From Peromyscus leucopus (lineage: Eukaryota > Chordata > Mammalia > Rodentia > Cricetidae): DNA of 64,000 nucleotides. Of this stretch, positions 20,119 through 31,512 are shown piece after piece. The position numbers were made by a program, and so were the translations under genes. Position 1 is the first letter of the stretch. Every line of letters begins with the position of its first letter. The stretch lies in assembly GCF_004664715.2 (NCBI RefSeq), contig NC_051071.1:33276337-33340336 (forward strand). Direction: 5' to 3'. Under the pieces are notes generated by a model that was not told the DNA's origin, ran no database searches, and worked only from the letters and a program-made list of their open reading frames with translations.

Positions 20119-20793
20119 GATTTAATTTTTAAAATTGTTGTCAAGGAAGATGTTGTCAAGGGTGCTGGAAGAGTACTCCCACTCCTTGTTTCACTCTTGG
20201 GCCCCTCTTTAATTCAGTGGTCACACACTGAGCTCTTCCACTGCAGTAGGGACTGAACTAGGACACGAAGATATTACGTAGTAGTACAACAAAGATGCAA
20301 TCCTGCCTCAGAAAGTATACACCCACAGAGAAAGAACCCTCGATAATCAATGCAGCATACAAAGATAATGGAGTGAGACTCACTAGAGTGCTTAAGGGGA
20401 CGGCGCGGGGACAAATCCTTGGTCAATCCCTAGTTCTGGCCCCTGGAAAGCAGAGGGGCTGGGGGTCCCATCTTGTTTTGAGTGTGGGAACAGTTTTGCT
20501 ACTTTCCCAGACTTCTATAAGGATTCAGCATGCAGCTGTAGATAAATGGCTTAATAAAGCATGAGGCCCTTGTAATCACTCTGTATACCATAAGTATTGT
20601 TATTAGAAACAGGGACATGAGAACTCCAATTTAGAGCTGCTCCCAACTGTTTTAGTATAAGTAAAACCTATCCCATCTCTATTCCTCTGAGGGGATGCGC
20701 ACACTCTGTTGAGTGTCCAGGTCTGGCCTCTGGGCTGGGAGTTAAGCATCAGAACCCAAATGGCTATACAGTATCTGACATTAATAAACTTTT
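20119..20793. other. Unique stretch
   Basis: No recognisable gene, RNA or repeat. Confidence 0.4.
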
Positions 20794-20895
20794 GAGCCAG
20801 GCACAGTGGCACATGTTTGTAATCCAAGCTCTGAGAAGGCGGAGGCAGGAAAGTGAGTTTGAGGCCAGTCTGGGCTATATGGGTCTCCCCCCAGC
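20794..20895 (+). repeat. B1-like SINE
   Basis: 'gagccaggcacagtggcacatgtttgtaatcc', 'gaggcaggaaagtgagtttgaggccagtctgggctatat' match a B1 or the right arm of B4. The A-tail is replaced by C-rich sequence. Confidence 0.75.
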
Positions 20896-21382
20896 CCCCA
20901 ACGCACAGGCAAAAATAAAGTCCCAAGCTTCCACAATAGCCCTTCATGCACAGATCCACAGCAAGAGAAGCCAAGTTCCAGCTCTCTCTCTCTCTCTCTG
21001 GAACCTCTAATTACAGAAAAGCAGGAAGGCAGGAGATTGTGATAACTGAACTTTGATTTCAGAGTGGCTGCAGGAAGGACTTGTTCCTGGTCATCAGGCT
21101 CCCCCACCTCAAGCATCCCAAGTAAATCTAAAGTCAACGGAATCTGCTTGCTATGCTAACATTTAAATCCCAAGCCCTTCTGTTCTGGAGATGTTCAGGG
21201 GGGTGAAATTATCCAGTCGTCTGATAAAAACAAAGAGAAACCAAACAGCACTTGAGATCCTAGACCATTTCCAAACCAATTATCCTCAGTAGATGTCCTG
21301 GCAAGCTTCTTCTCTGAGGCCATTGACAAGGCACAGGAGTGTGACCAACGGGAGGAAGGGATAGATGAACACACATCAAAAA
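20896..21382. other. Unique stretch with a short (CT)n
   Basis: Only a (CT)9 run at 20981-20999 stands out. Confidence 0.45.
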
Positions 21383-21398
21383 TAAACAAACAAACAAA

Positions 21399-21441
<43 letters not shown>

Positions 21442-21442
21442 A
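21383..21442. repeat. (AAAC)n/(AAAT)n microsatellite
   Basis: AAAC units followed by about 13 AAAT units, visible directly. Confidence 0.95.
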
Positions 21443-21579
21443 AGCAAAAGATAGCTTAGAATCTGCAATTGTCTTTGGTCAAGAGCAAATCCTTGGGAAC
21501 AGAGAGGTGTGTTGTAACTGTCCCCATCCCTACCTCCACCTTCCTCAAATGGCTGGCAGAAAAGGGAGTAAAGGCTGCT

Positions 21580-21800
21580 GTTCAATGAACTCCTTCCTGT
21601 CCGGGCTGGTCTGGAGGGGGCAGCCCACAGCAGTGCAGTGATTACAGTAGCAGTGGGGAGCCCGAGGAGCCTCCAGACCGGATTGCATTTTGGAATGCTC
21701 TGTATGGCTTTCTCAGCTGCTCGCTCCAGCAGCAGCAGTGGCAGCAGATTTACTCTCCTAATTATGTTTGGCTCTGGTTAAATTAGTTTGCATTCCCTGA
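21580..21800. promoter_or_regulatory. Repeat-free block, conserved-element candidate
   Basis: The block contains 'cagcagcagcagtggcagcag', 'ctaattatgtttggctctgg' and 'ttaaattagtttgcattccc' (TAATTA and TAAATTAG homeodomain-like, and a CATTCC TEAD-like word). No repeat is present. This is a textural impression only. Confidence 0.25.
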
Positions 21801-21943
21801 ACACACACTGACTGGGGGAGGGGCAGGAGGCAGGGGAGAGGTGGCCTGTGAAGATGCCAGGAGGTGGAAAGACTCTTGCCAGAGGATGATGCACACAGAG
21901 AAATAACGACCCAGGCTCAGGCAGCACAGGAGAGCCACCATAG

Positions 21944-21983
21944 AGTAGTTTGGGTACCCAGAAGGATGGGTACCCAAACTACT
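21944..21983. repeat. Perfect 17-bp hairpin with 6-base loop
   Basis: AGTAGTTTGGGTACCCA at 21944-21960 and its exact reverse complement at 21967-21983 enclose the loop GAAGGA. Each arm contains the palindrome GGTACC. It is not followed by a T-run and is not in a recognised repeat. Confidence 0.97.
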
Positions 21984-22140
21984 ACAGTTTACTCTGTAAA
22001 ACTTCAGTGCACGTGCTCACTTGTGCCCTCATTCATTCATGCAGCAAGTATTTATTGTTTACAAGGAATCAGATCTCAAAGAAGGAAAGGACACTCCAGT
22101 GATGCCAACATGGTTCCTTGATCGATCGGTATCCTCCTTT

Positions 22141-22545
22141 CATCGATACTGTTGTGACAAATATCCTAACAGAAAGCAACAGAGGTGGGAGAAGGGTTTA
22201 TTTGGCTTATAATTCCAGGTTGCTGTCCGTCCTCGCTGGGATGTCATAGAGACAGGAACTTGAGACAGCGGGTCACACCACACCACATCTATAGTCAAGA
22301 AACAGAAATGAGTGTGTCCATGCTGCCTGCTTGTTGGTGCTTATCCTCAGCTAGCTTTCTCCACTCCCACAATGCAGGGCCCAGCCTAGGGAATGGTGCT
22401 ACTTACAATGGGCTGGATCTTCCTACATCAATCAACAATCAAGACACTCCCTTCCAGACACACCCACAAGTCAACCTGGTCTAGACAGTCCCTCACTGAA
22501 ATTCTTCAGATTCTAGTCACATCAAGTTGATGGATAAATTGAGCC
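22141..22545 (+). repeat. Rodent mid-repetitive element (RMER1-like, copy 3)
   Basis: 'gatactgttgtgacaaatatcctaacag', 'gagaagggtttatttggcttata', 'gggcccagcc', 'tcaatcaacaatcaagac' and 'tcacatcaagttgatgg' give the same order as at 4032-4432. Confidence 0.75.
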
Positions 22546-22679
22546 AACGTACTCACTGAACTCACATGCTTGTAGGAAAGGCGGATTACTATGTAGGAAA
22601 GACCCTTCTCCCCAGAACGGGTGGCGCCTTCTAGTGGTGGCTCCATGTATTGAGTTCTGAGGAAGAAGCAATGCTGCCT

Positions 22680-22975
22680 GCCTGCCTGCTGTAGATACTT
22701 GCATGTAAGTGTGTCTTTACGCTGCCATCAGAACCCAACTGAAGGCCAGTCATTGTCTAAGATTCCTCCAGACTTTCAGCGGCAGAATGGGACTCCTGAG
22801 GCATCCAGCCTTGTGGTTTGGGCAGCTACTGGGCTCTCAGCCTCTCCAGCATGCAGATAGCCAGTATTGAATGGTACAGCTCATATTGTGTAAGCTAATC
22901 TAATAAACCCCCTTCCGTAGTATGTACTCATTCTAAATGGCCTGTTCCTTTGGAGAACCCTAACACAGGGGGAAA
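22680..22975 (+). repeat. Rodent mid-repetitive element, 3' end
   Basis: 'catccagccttgtggtttggg', 'gtaagctaatctaataaaccccc' and 'attctaaatggcctgttcctttggagaaccctaaca' match the common rodent repeat that ends 'ctaataaatccc...gttctgttcctctagagaaccctga'. AATAAA is present within it. Confidence 0.6.
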
Positions 22976-24004
22976 GGTGCTGTTCAAACTCAAGTCTGGG
23001 CAACCCTGAAGTCTTCTTGCTGTCCCTGAAAAGTTATGCAAAGCAGTAGAGCAGAGTGAAGATGCTTGTGATGGAATGTGCTGGACAGGTGAAATCCTGA
23101 AGCCACCACTCAGGAAATACTAGACCCTGAGATTTCCTGTTCTGGCAGGTAACCCAGGGTCAAGGTATATGCTCTTGCAGAATTAGTGAGAATGAATCAG
23201 TCACAGAAAATGGCTAGAACCTGAATCAATGAGCTTACTACAAAACTGTTTGATTGGGGTTTCCTAGGAATTGCCACCAGCAGACAAGCTGAGACAGCCC
23301 CACGTGCAGGTGGCAGCTCTATGTATACATATATGTACTAATGCCTCCCTTTTAATTCTGAGGCATTACTATTATGTAGGAAAGCCAAATTTCCTGGTTC
23401 TTGGAACAGACTCAAGTAAATACCTGTGATTATGAACTGTGGGTTAGCTTTCTTTACTGAAACTCAAGCCAACAACTCATACCACTATTGCAGTTAAGAG
23501 CGTTTTAGAATTTCCATAGTAAAACTTCCACAATAAAACCTATTCTTTTGAGTTTTAATGCCTTACCTATTCTTCATTTTGGTAGAGAACTGAAACTTAA
23601 AATAAGGATTGTCAAATCATGTTTTTCTTTTCTTTTCTTTTTTTTTTTTTTTAAACAGAAGCCTTGCAAATAGAAGCAGCTGCTTTGGATTTATAAATAC
23701 TGTAATCTTCTCCCAGCCTTAGATTTTTTTTTCTTACAACATCCAGATCAAAACCAATTTAATTTTGAAAGATAGCTAATCAAGTAATTTGCTGGAGCAC
23801 CTCTCCAGTCAGGAAAGGGGGTTGGGAGCTCCACTCTGAGAACTCAGCTCTGTGCTAAAGATTATGAGTTGACCGCCCAGGTTATCACGAAGTATTTGAT
23901 CCTACTTTGCAGGAACAAAATCTGCATCATATATTCACTCATCAACCAACCTGAGCACATTGCCTACCCATGTGGCAGGACATCTGCTTACACAGACCCA
24001 ACTT
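22976..24004. other. Unique stretch with a T-run
   Basis: About 1 kb without a recognised gene or repeat, apart from a T/TTTTC tract at 23624-23653. Confidence 0.45.
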
Positions 24005-24356
24005 GAAGCTCCCTACATTTTTGTGTGCAGCACTTGGGTGTGCCTGTGTTCATGTGTGCATGTGTAGGGGATGTGTTTGTATGTAGAGGCCAGAGGACAA
24101 CTTCAGCTGTCACTCCTCAGATACTGTCTACCAGGTTTATTTTGAGCTAGGGTCTCTTATTGGCCTATAACTTACCACGTGGCCTAGGCTGGATGGCCAG
24201 TGACCTGCAGGGATCCAACTATCTTTACCCCTCTAGCACTGTGATTACAAGTGTATACCATTACACTTGGATTTTTAACTGAGTACTGGAGATCGGATGT
24301 AGATCCTTATGCTTCAAAGGCAAACACTTTACCAGCTAAGCCATCTCCACAGCCCT
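24005..24356 (-). repeat. B4-type SINE
   Basis: On the plus strand: GT-rich start, 'gtagaggccagaggacaac', 'ttgagctagggtctcttattgg', 'cactgtgattacaagtgtataccat', 'gagtactggagatcggatgtagatcc' and 'accagctaagccatctccacagccc'. This is the full order of an antisense ID/B1 chimeric B4-like element, including its tail. Confidence 0.8.
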
Positions 24357-24469
24357 TATCTACTACATCTTATCTGTCATTTACTCTACAACAGGAATAC
24401 AAGCTATCTGTGGAACTCATGACCCAGCAAAGACAATGTGGCAGCCCCTTGGAATTTGTTCAGTAAACA

Positions 24470-24592
24470 CATCCCTGTTCTGTGCTAGGCTCTACTTAAA
24501 GTGGTCTATGAAACTTAATCACCATGACAACCATATAAGGTAGGTAGGTAGCAATTTGTACCCCAGCTTCATCTTCAGGCTTGAGCTAACTC
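24470..24592 (-). repeat. MIR SINE fragment
   Basis: 'ctgttctgtgctaggctctac', 'aaacttaatcaccatgacaaccatataaggtaggtagg' fits the reverse complement of MIR (gtgctaggca..., atcctcacaacaaccctatgaggtaggta). Confidence 0.6.
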
Positions 24593-26632
24593 TAGTGTTG
24601 GTCATGAGTTTCTGTTTTTCTATATGAAGGAAATAGATACTGATTAGAAATACTCATCATGTTCTAATGCAGGTGGAAACATGGATTTGATGATGGCTTC
24701 TCGTTTAGTGACTTCAGTACAAGCCATTTGTCTATTTGTTCTCTCTGAGAAGCTTTACTCTTGCTTTAGAGAGATGCATCATCACTGCCAGGAAGACACA
24801 CAGCCTGGAAACATTGTTCTGCCAATGGACATTAAATGCGAAACCTTGGCCTTCTTCCCATTTCTCCTTGTCCCCCATCCTTTCCTATCATCTCTCCAAA
24901 CTTAAATAGCTCTTTGGGATTGAGGAGGAATTATGAAAACTCTTTAAGAAGCTTGAAGAAAAAGAAGAAAAGGAATGTTACTATGTTTGCTATCAGGTTA
25001 CTTCCCAGTGTTTCTAGAATACTCTGGTAGGAAAACACATGGGCTTAGGATTCCAATCTCACCTCCGTTCCACCTGTGCTGTATCACTGAATCCGCTCCT
25101 TATGCTCTCTTAGCTGTCCTTTGAACAAAATCTTCAGAATGTTTTGAGTGAATTGGGTGCATTTGAAGTTCAGAAGATAATTAAAGTGTTGTATCTAATA
25201 TAATTACTTTATGAATGTCCACCTCCTCCCTGCTCCTACTTCCCTGTAAAATAACACTTTTTGTCTTCCCAAGAAAGCCTGCTACTGTTGCTGTCACATA
25301 ATAGATAAGCCATGAATGATTCCAAAGAGAAAGGGCCTCTCCACATCCCAAAGTCCTGGGAGGAGAGGATTTCCCTTATGCAGATTTACAAAGGAGGATG
25401 GGTTCCCACTATGGATGTCGACTCCATTTCATCAATGTCTCTGACCAAAGCTATTGGCCACAAACACTGCAAGGATGGAAAACAGTTCCCCTGAGAGTAG
25501 GAAGCAGAAGCTCACATCCCTTCGAAGACCCTCCCTTGCAAGAGGAGTCAGGCCTCCGAAGACATATAGCCTTTGGGTTAGGGTGTGCCATAACAAGGAT
25601 CAGGTTTTTGTAAATAAAGGTGGAAGGTAGTTATTTTCTTTGTATAGCTCAAGTATTTTATTCTCCAGACCAGGAAACTTTCTTCCAAATGTGCTAACTA
25701 TAACCCATACCATCCCCCTTTTACCGCCACCCCCCCCCAAAACTGGAAAAGGAAAGCCCCTGAGAAGTGACATCCACGAGCTTTTAATTCAAGCCTTTGT
25801 GCCCTTCTCTGGTCCTTAAAGTATAGGAAATGACAGGGAGGTGGGGGCAGCATCACAACACCCTCTAATCAGGGCAGGGTGAATCTGTGAGCTCAAGTAC
25901 CAAGTCTATATTCCTGGCTTCTGTGAGTTTACATCAAATCCGAATGTCCCTGAAATCTAATTGTACTCAAAGGTTCAGTAGGCCTCTAACTTCCACAAAG
26001 AGCCAAATCAACAAGCCATCTGCTCTGTTTTCTGGTTGGCCTTTCATATTTCTTATTTCCAGTGACTTTGGTCTTCGCCCATGAGGAAGTTTTGTTCAAG
26101 TTAGAGAGGTTTTTGTCATGTAAACAGCTAGCTGCTCATACACACAAAAGCAGAGCGTTTTGTTCGTGGGTGTAAAAAGACCCAGGAAGGCCTAGATCCT
26201 GCAGCTAAGTAATTCATAAATTATTACTAAGGGCTTTGAAATGATTCCTACCTGCAGGTTCTCACTTGTGTCTAAGGAGACAGGATACCACCAACCAAAG
26301 CTCTCAATGGCCAACAAAACAATATGAATAATAAGTAACAAAGGACAGATTATAGCCCAAGGTATAACAAACATCCTCATGAATTCACACTGCTATGAGG
26401 AATAGGTTGAATAACTAAGTGGGAGTGAAGGGAGAAATCTCCCAGGCAGAAGGATTATGCAGACCCATTTCTGAAAACGAAATACAAAAATCCCTGGTAC
26501 GGTGTTTTTCTTGTTTTCCTCCCCAAACACATGACCCTATCAAATCAAGAGAACCCCAACAGACATATCCAAACTGAGGGGTATGGAGACCATTACTTCT
26601 CAGAACCATCATGGCCACTAAAACCAAACAAT
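24593..26632. other. Repeat-poor unique block
   Basis: About 2 kb with no recognised interspersed repeat and no supportable gene. A C-run lies at 25727-25738. Open frames up to 71 codons overlap and have no recognisable domain. Confidence 0.45.
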
Positions 26633-26966
26633 GTCACTGGAGAGATAGCTCAAAGGTTAAGAGTACTTATTGCACAATCAGAGGACCAGAGGTTGGATCT
26701 CACCCTATTGTCCTAAGGACACCTGCAACTTCAGCTCTGAAGATTGCAGGGATTTTCTGACTTCCAACTCAGTGGAGAAAATGGGAGGTCCAGGTTCTGG
26801 AGGCCATGCTACTAAGAAATAGGTGGAGTGATAGAGGAGAACACCTGATGCCTTAGCTATGTTCTGCTCTTCAAATGATGCACAGCTATGAGCAGAGGTG
26901 TACTCACTTGTATACACACATTCACTTAAATTTATACACAGATACATGTACACAAATAAAATCTTT
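26633..26966 (+). repeat. B4/B3-type composite SINE
   Basis: 'ggagagatagctcaaaggttaagag', 'gaggaccagaggttggatctcacc' and 'acctgcaacttcagctc' begin a B2/B3-class SINE; the 3' end is 'cttgtatacacacattcac...acaaataaaatctttag'. The extra length inside suggests a B4-like chimera. Confidence 0.7.
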
Positions 26967-27053
26967 AGAAAACTCAAGGAATATCTCAAAAACCTGCCCC
27001 ACTCAAGAGAATCTCATAAAGATAATGTGGCATCCCAGAAAGGAGTCCTGATC

Positions 27054-27056
<3 letters not shown>

Positions 27057-27083
<27 letters not shown>
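27057..27083. repeat. (CA)n microsatellite
   Basis: An uninterrupted run of about 13 CA units. Confidence 0.95.
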
Positions 27084-27084
<1 letters not shown>

Positions 27085-27484
27085 ACTGAAGAGGTTGGAC
27101 TGTAGCTAATATTACCATGCCAGCTCATGGGTTGTTACTATGTCAGAACTCTTAACAACAATGAAAACTGGGCACAGAGGGCACAGGGATTCTCCACAGT
27201 TTTTAAAACTTTTATGGAAACCTAAAAGGTATAATAGAGAAAGTTTGCTTTTAAGAATATTTCTTTCCCATTTGACTTTTCTAATATTTTAATATACTGA
27301 GATACATCCCAAATCTTTCCAAATTAATATGCCTAATGAGCTGAAGAGATGTTACATTCTCTTGGGTCCTACTGTTCTCTAGAATACTTAGGGGCAGGAA
27401 CAATGGTGACTGTAGCTAGCTAGCATGCATTAGAGTGGCTCTGGGCATCGTGGTTTATAATGAGCTAGCCTGCCAGTTCAGATA
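27084..27484. other. Unique stretch
   Basis: No recognised gene or repeat. Confidence 0.4.
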
Positions 27485-27658
27485 TGACCATTATCATTTA
27501 AAAGCTATATAATCTTAGACAAATTATTTTATTTAAGTATATCTTGGTTTCTTTCACTGTAAAATGGGATCAGATATCAGCTAGTGTGTGGTGAGACTCT
27601 GAGGTGATACATGAACTGCTCAGCTGCTCAAAGCACATGAGTTTTGTTATGACTTCTT
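27485..27658 (+). repeat. MIR SINE
   Basis: 'agctatataatcttagacaaattattt', 'ggtttctttcactgtaaaatgggatcagatatc' and 'gtgagactctgaggtgatacatgaactgctcag' follow MIR in order. Confidence 0.65.
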
Positions 27659-27689
27659 AGGAGAGGGGCTTATACACACAGTGTACATC

Positions 27690-27985
27690 TTTGTGTGTGT
27701 GTACTGGTGTATGGGTCCATACTGAAGCCAGAGGTTGATGCTGAATGTCTTCCCCAATCATTCTCCACTTTATTTTTGAGGCAGGAGAGGTTCTGAACTT
27801 GGAGCTATCAGATTTGGCGAGACTGGCTAGCCAGTGAGCAATTGGAATCTTCTTGCCTCTGCCTCTGCAGTACTGGGATTATAATGTGTGTCACAGCATC
27901 TGACTTTTTACACGGGCCCTGGGGACTGAATTGGGGTCTTCATGCTTACACACAGCACCTTAGTGACTGATCCTTCTCTCCAGCC
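27690..27985 (-). repeat. B4-type SINE
   Basis: 'gaagccagaggttgatgctgaatgtcttccccaatcattctccac', 'tttgaggcaggagaggttctgaac', 'gactggctagccagtgagc' and 'actgatccttctctccagcc' give an antisense B4-like element with its GT-rich tail at the left. Confidence 0.85.
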
Positions 27986-29237
27986 ATGACTTTTTGAGGG
28001 CGTTCTCTAAGTCCTTTGTCTACAATGCAGCTATCCTGACACTTGATAATTCTGAGCTAACGAAGACAAAGAGGAGTTTAAAAGGCTTGCTGTAGGTCAT
28101 ATACCCAGAGAATAACAGGGTCAGGGAATCTTAGGAAATTAAGAATAAGATTTTGAGTCATGGAGAGAAACAAGAGGATAAATCAGAATGGAATTCAAGA
28201 AAGGAGGGGGAATTCAACAGATAAGAGGAAGAAACCAAAAACACACAACATAGCTTCAAGATTAATCTTGGCCTACACTTCAGTTTTATTAACAACTTCA
28301 TGGTCAGTGATTATCATTTCCCAGGATATGATGGAAGGGCCACCTCTGCCGCAGCCACAAAGACCCCAATCTCCCCCTCACCATACCTCCCAAGGATGGG
28401 GACCTCAGGCCTCTTTCTCTGTTTAGCATTCTCTGTAAGAAACAAATGGCCCTCCTAACGTTCAGTTTCTGACTAAACTATGCAAACTTCCAGTGCTCGC
28501 CTCTTCCTCTGGCGTTGGCCTGGGAAGCTGGACTCTATCATTTGCAGTCCTCTCACTGACACTGATTCTTCCCTGCTTACTCAGCAGGAAACTGAGGGGA
28601 TTTTTATTTTTCATCTGTCAGCCAACTGCACAATTAAGGAGAAAAAAAAAAAAGAAAAATGAAAGAAAATGCAAAGCTATCCAATATGAATAATTAAATC
28701 CTACAAAAATGTGAAGGAAGCAGAAATGGGTCTCCCCCTCACACAGGGTGCTGTGAGTGCCCCAAGATGGAACATGATACCTAGAGGCCCTGCTGGCTTC
28801 ATGTAGCACAGGGGAACTCAAGGTAACCAGGGTGCATTGGGGCTGAGGATGGCTGCAGCTACTCTCAAAGGCTAGAGGAAAGATGCCCACAGCACCAACC
28901 CCATGTTCCCTTCCTCTCCCATTGGCAAGAAGTCCCACCATGGTCTCACACAATCTCCTATGAGTGTCTGCCTCCCCTTATCACATTTCCTTCAGAAACT
29001 TAGGCTCCTGCTCACGGGTCACCTACACCTGGGCTTCATACGAGACTTCATTTGTCTTCTTAAAGCTACAGAGAATTTCAGAGCAAAGAAATAAAACAAA
29101 AGCAAAGATTTAGAGGATGGAATTTTGGAACATCCTGAGTCTTCGTGAATTGACATCTTCTGGACTATTATAAAAGTCAACAGAGTGTGCTCAGAGCTTG
29201 GGATATACCTAAGGTTTTCAAATAAAACAATGGTCAC
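27986..29237. other. Unique stretch
   Basis: About 1.25 kb with no recognised repeat except an A-rich run at 28641-28655. A minus-strand open frame of 111 codons (28618-28953) has no known domain. Confidence 0.45.
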
Positions 29238-29405
29238 TGGGGGTGGGGAGATGGCTCAGCAGAGGATGTGAACTTGGTTTTCCAGCATCTGCAGTGAGCA
29301 GGTCACAAGAGCCTAAAAGTCCAGCTACAGAAGAATTGAGACTGTCTTCTGGCCACTCATGTGCATATACCCACACACATAAGTATATGCATAAGTAAAG
29401 GAAAA
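29238..29405 (+). repeat. B3-type SINE
   Basis: 'ctgggggtggggagatggctcagc', 'tccagctacagaagaattgagactgtcttctggcc' and a CACACATAAGTATATG 3' part. Diverged B2/B3 class. Confidence 0.7.
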
Positions 29406-29411
29406 ATCAGT

Positions 29412-29735
29412 TTTTTACGATGGAGCGTCACTGGGCATATCAACCATATTCCGGGGCAGGCCACATGCCCAGGAGTACTTGACCAACACAAATAAATCAA
29501 TGTATGCTTTCATGGACTATTTGCTTCATGTTGTTTGGTTTGGGCACTTTTCTGAGGGGAGTGGGGTCTTGCAGGTTTTTTGTTTGTTTGTTTTGTTTTT
29601 AAAAGAGAGAGAGAGGGGAAAAAAGACCATAAAATTGGGTAGTCATGAAGGTGGGAAAAATCTGAGAGGGGCTTGGGAAGAGGAAATATGATCAAAATAT
29701 ATTGTGTTACAAAAATTTAACTTAAAGAATTATAA
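29412..29735 (+). mobile_element. L1 3' UTR fragment
   Basis: 'gcgtcactgggcatatcaaccatattcc', 'ggcaggccacatgcccaggagtacttg', a (TTTG)n patch and 'gggaagaggaaatatgatcaaaatatattgtg' are the last part of the rodent L1 3' UTR. The related fragment at 62310 ends near where this one begins. Confidence 0.8.
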
Positions 29736-30156
29736 ATGAATAAATCAATAAGGATAAATCTTTGCTCCCAAATCTAGGATACTTGGTTAAACTTGATTTC
29801 CTACAAGTTAGGATAGTTAGTTTAGTATAAGTAGGTCCTATACTATTTGAGAGTTGTGTGTACTTAAGCCACTGGTAAATATTAGAGCTTGTCGGAATCT
29901 CTAATGTGACTATGATTTTTTATTGAACTCTGCTAATCTTAACTGCTGTAGACATATTTTTTTCAGTGAGTTGCTTGTTCAAATGGCACTATGCTTCTAT
30001 GCTTGATATTTGAACAAATTATAGTGAAAAAAAGGAAGGAAACAGTAGCAGAACAGGAAAATAAACTCAGGCTTCTGAAGTCAAGAAAGACGTGTCTCTA
30101 CCTTACAGTCAAGAAACTTCATGGAAAGGGAAGCTAAGGAAGACAAGGGGATGCTC
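29736..30156. other. Unique AT-rich stretch
   Basis: No recognised gene or repeat. Confidence 0.4.
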
Positions 30157-30166
30157 TTTCTTTCTT

Positions 30167-30215
<49 letters not shown>

Positions 30216-30228
30216 CTCTCTTTCTTTC
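30157..30228. repeat. (CTTT)n(CT)n microsatellite
   Basis: A pyrimidine tract of CTTT and CT units directly next to the B1, on the side where its A-tail complement lies, so it probably arose from that tail. Confidence 0.95.
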
Positions 30229-30354
30229 CACAACAAGGTTTCTCTGTGTCCTGGAACTCACTCTGTAGACCAGGCTAGCCTTAAACTCACAGAAATCCAC
30301 CTGCCGCTGCCTCCCGAGTGCTGGGATTAAAAGCGTGCGCCACCAACGCCAGGC
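30229..30354 (-). repeat. B1 SINE
   Basis: 'ggtttctctgtgtcctggaactcactctgtagaccaggctagcc' , 'ctcccgagtgctgggattaaaa' and 'gcgtgcgccaccaacgcc' are the reverse complement of B1. About 12 bases of the consensus are missing between 'ctgtgt' and 'cctgg'. Confidence 0.93.
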
Positions 30355-30374
30355 TTTCAAAGTTTGGTCTTAGA

Positions 30375-30582
30375 GCTCATTTGCAGCACTGGCTGCTCTT
30401 GTGTGTGAGGTGCAGTTTCCTGAACCTACGTGGTGGCTCACAACTACCTGTAACTCTAGCTCCAGGAGATCCAATGCCCTCTTCTGCTATCCACATGCAA
30501 CAGGCATGCATGCAGGACATATAAATGCATACAGGCAAAGCATTTGAATACGTAAAAATAACCCCCAAATAAATAGAAAAAA
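30375..30582 (+). repeat. B3-type SINE
   Basis: 'gagctcatttgcagcactggctgctc', 'cctacgtggtggctcacaactacctgtaactctagctcc' and 'aatgccctcttctgc' mark a B2/B3-class SINE with a degraded head and a tail 'aaataaatagaaaaa'. Confidence 0.8.
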
Positions 30583-30763
30583 TTCATAGCAATGGACACA
30601 TACCAGTTGTGTCAGTTCAGTACACTTCTAGCAACAAGGAGTTGCTAGTGTAAACTTATTTTAGTGTACATAAACATGATGTGTTTGGTTTTTCCTTTGA
30701 ATAGGCCTCATCTCACCAACTTTCTCCTCAATCATGGGTTAAATAAGTCTTTGACTTGTGATT

Positions 30764-30808
30764 ATTTCACATTATATGATTTCACAATAATTTCACATTA
30801 TATGATTA
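30764..30808. repeat. 26-bp tandem direct repeat
   Basis: 'atttcacattatatgatt' occurs at 30764 and again at 30790, a two-copy direct repeat with a 26-bp period. Confidence 0.9.
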
Positions 30809-30937
30809 ATTATTTTGCCTTTGACAAAACTTACCCATTGACAGTGCCTGCAGTGACCCCAAAGAGCATCAAGAAGTAGGATGATTGGAGTGTTGTGGGG
30901 TGCCAGGAAGTCATGGATGCAAGAGACTAGACATTCA

Positions 30938-31003
30938 CGGTTGGAGATCCAGCTCAATGCATGTTTAGCACACACAGGCTCTGGGTTCCATCTCTAGTGA
31001 TAT
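30938..31003 (+). repeat. ID-like SINE
   Basis: 'gagatccagctcaatgcatgtttagcac' and 'ctctgggttccatctctagtg' match the ID A-box and B-box portions. A (CA)n follows. Confidence 0.6.
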
Positions 31004-31019
31004 ACACTTGAGAGTGCGA

Positions 31020-31020
<1 letters not shown>

Positions 31021-31053
<33 letters not shown>
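31021..31053. repeat. (CA)n microsatellite
   Basis: An uninterrupted run of about 16 CA units behind the ID-like SINE. Confidence 0.96.
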
Positions 31054-31058
<5 letters not shown>

Positions 31059-31094
31059 GGAGGGAGGGGTCGCGAGACAGAATTCACATTTCTG

Positions 31095-31512
31095 AAGCCC
31101 AAATCTAATCATGTCATTTGTCCTTCCCATGGACTTTGCCCCCGAACTTTGCATGTGTAGGTGGAATAAGGCTTGTCCCAGGCCGTTTCCTGCCGAAGCC
31201 ATTGCACTTCCCAGATACACTCCCTCCCTCATTTTAAGGACCTACCCTAACTCTCTCTTCTTCCCTGTGTCTGGTTTAAAAGAATACCTACCCTGTGGGC
31301 TCCCAAAAGGCTCTCGAACATAACTACTCTCCCCTTGTGTTGTGACCACTGCTTAATAGTTTGTAGCCTACATTCCACTGCCCTTGGTGGGGCAGGACTA
31401 AAATTGCCTTTGATTTATTTACTGTGTATCCATTCCCAGCTGCAAGCAGAAGGGGTGGCACAAATACTATAGGAAACCTCAAAACTATTGCCCGAGTAAA
31501 TAAAAGTGGAAA
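31095..31512 (+). repeat. L2 LINE
   Basis: 'gcccaaatctaatcatgtcatttgtcc', 'gtgaccactgcttaatagtttgtagcc', 'aaaattgcctttgatttatttactgtgtatcc' and 'gcaagcagaagg' follow the L2 3' consensus in order. Non-coding relic. Confidence 0.55.

Noticed and set aside
21944..21983. Rho-independent terminator
   Set aside because: There is no T-run after the stem, and bacterial terminators are not expected in rodent nuclear DNA.
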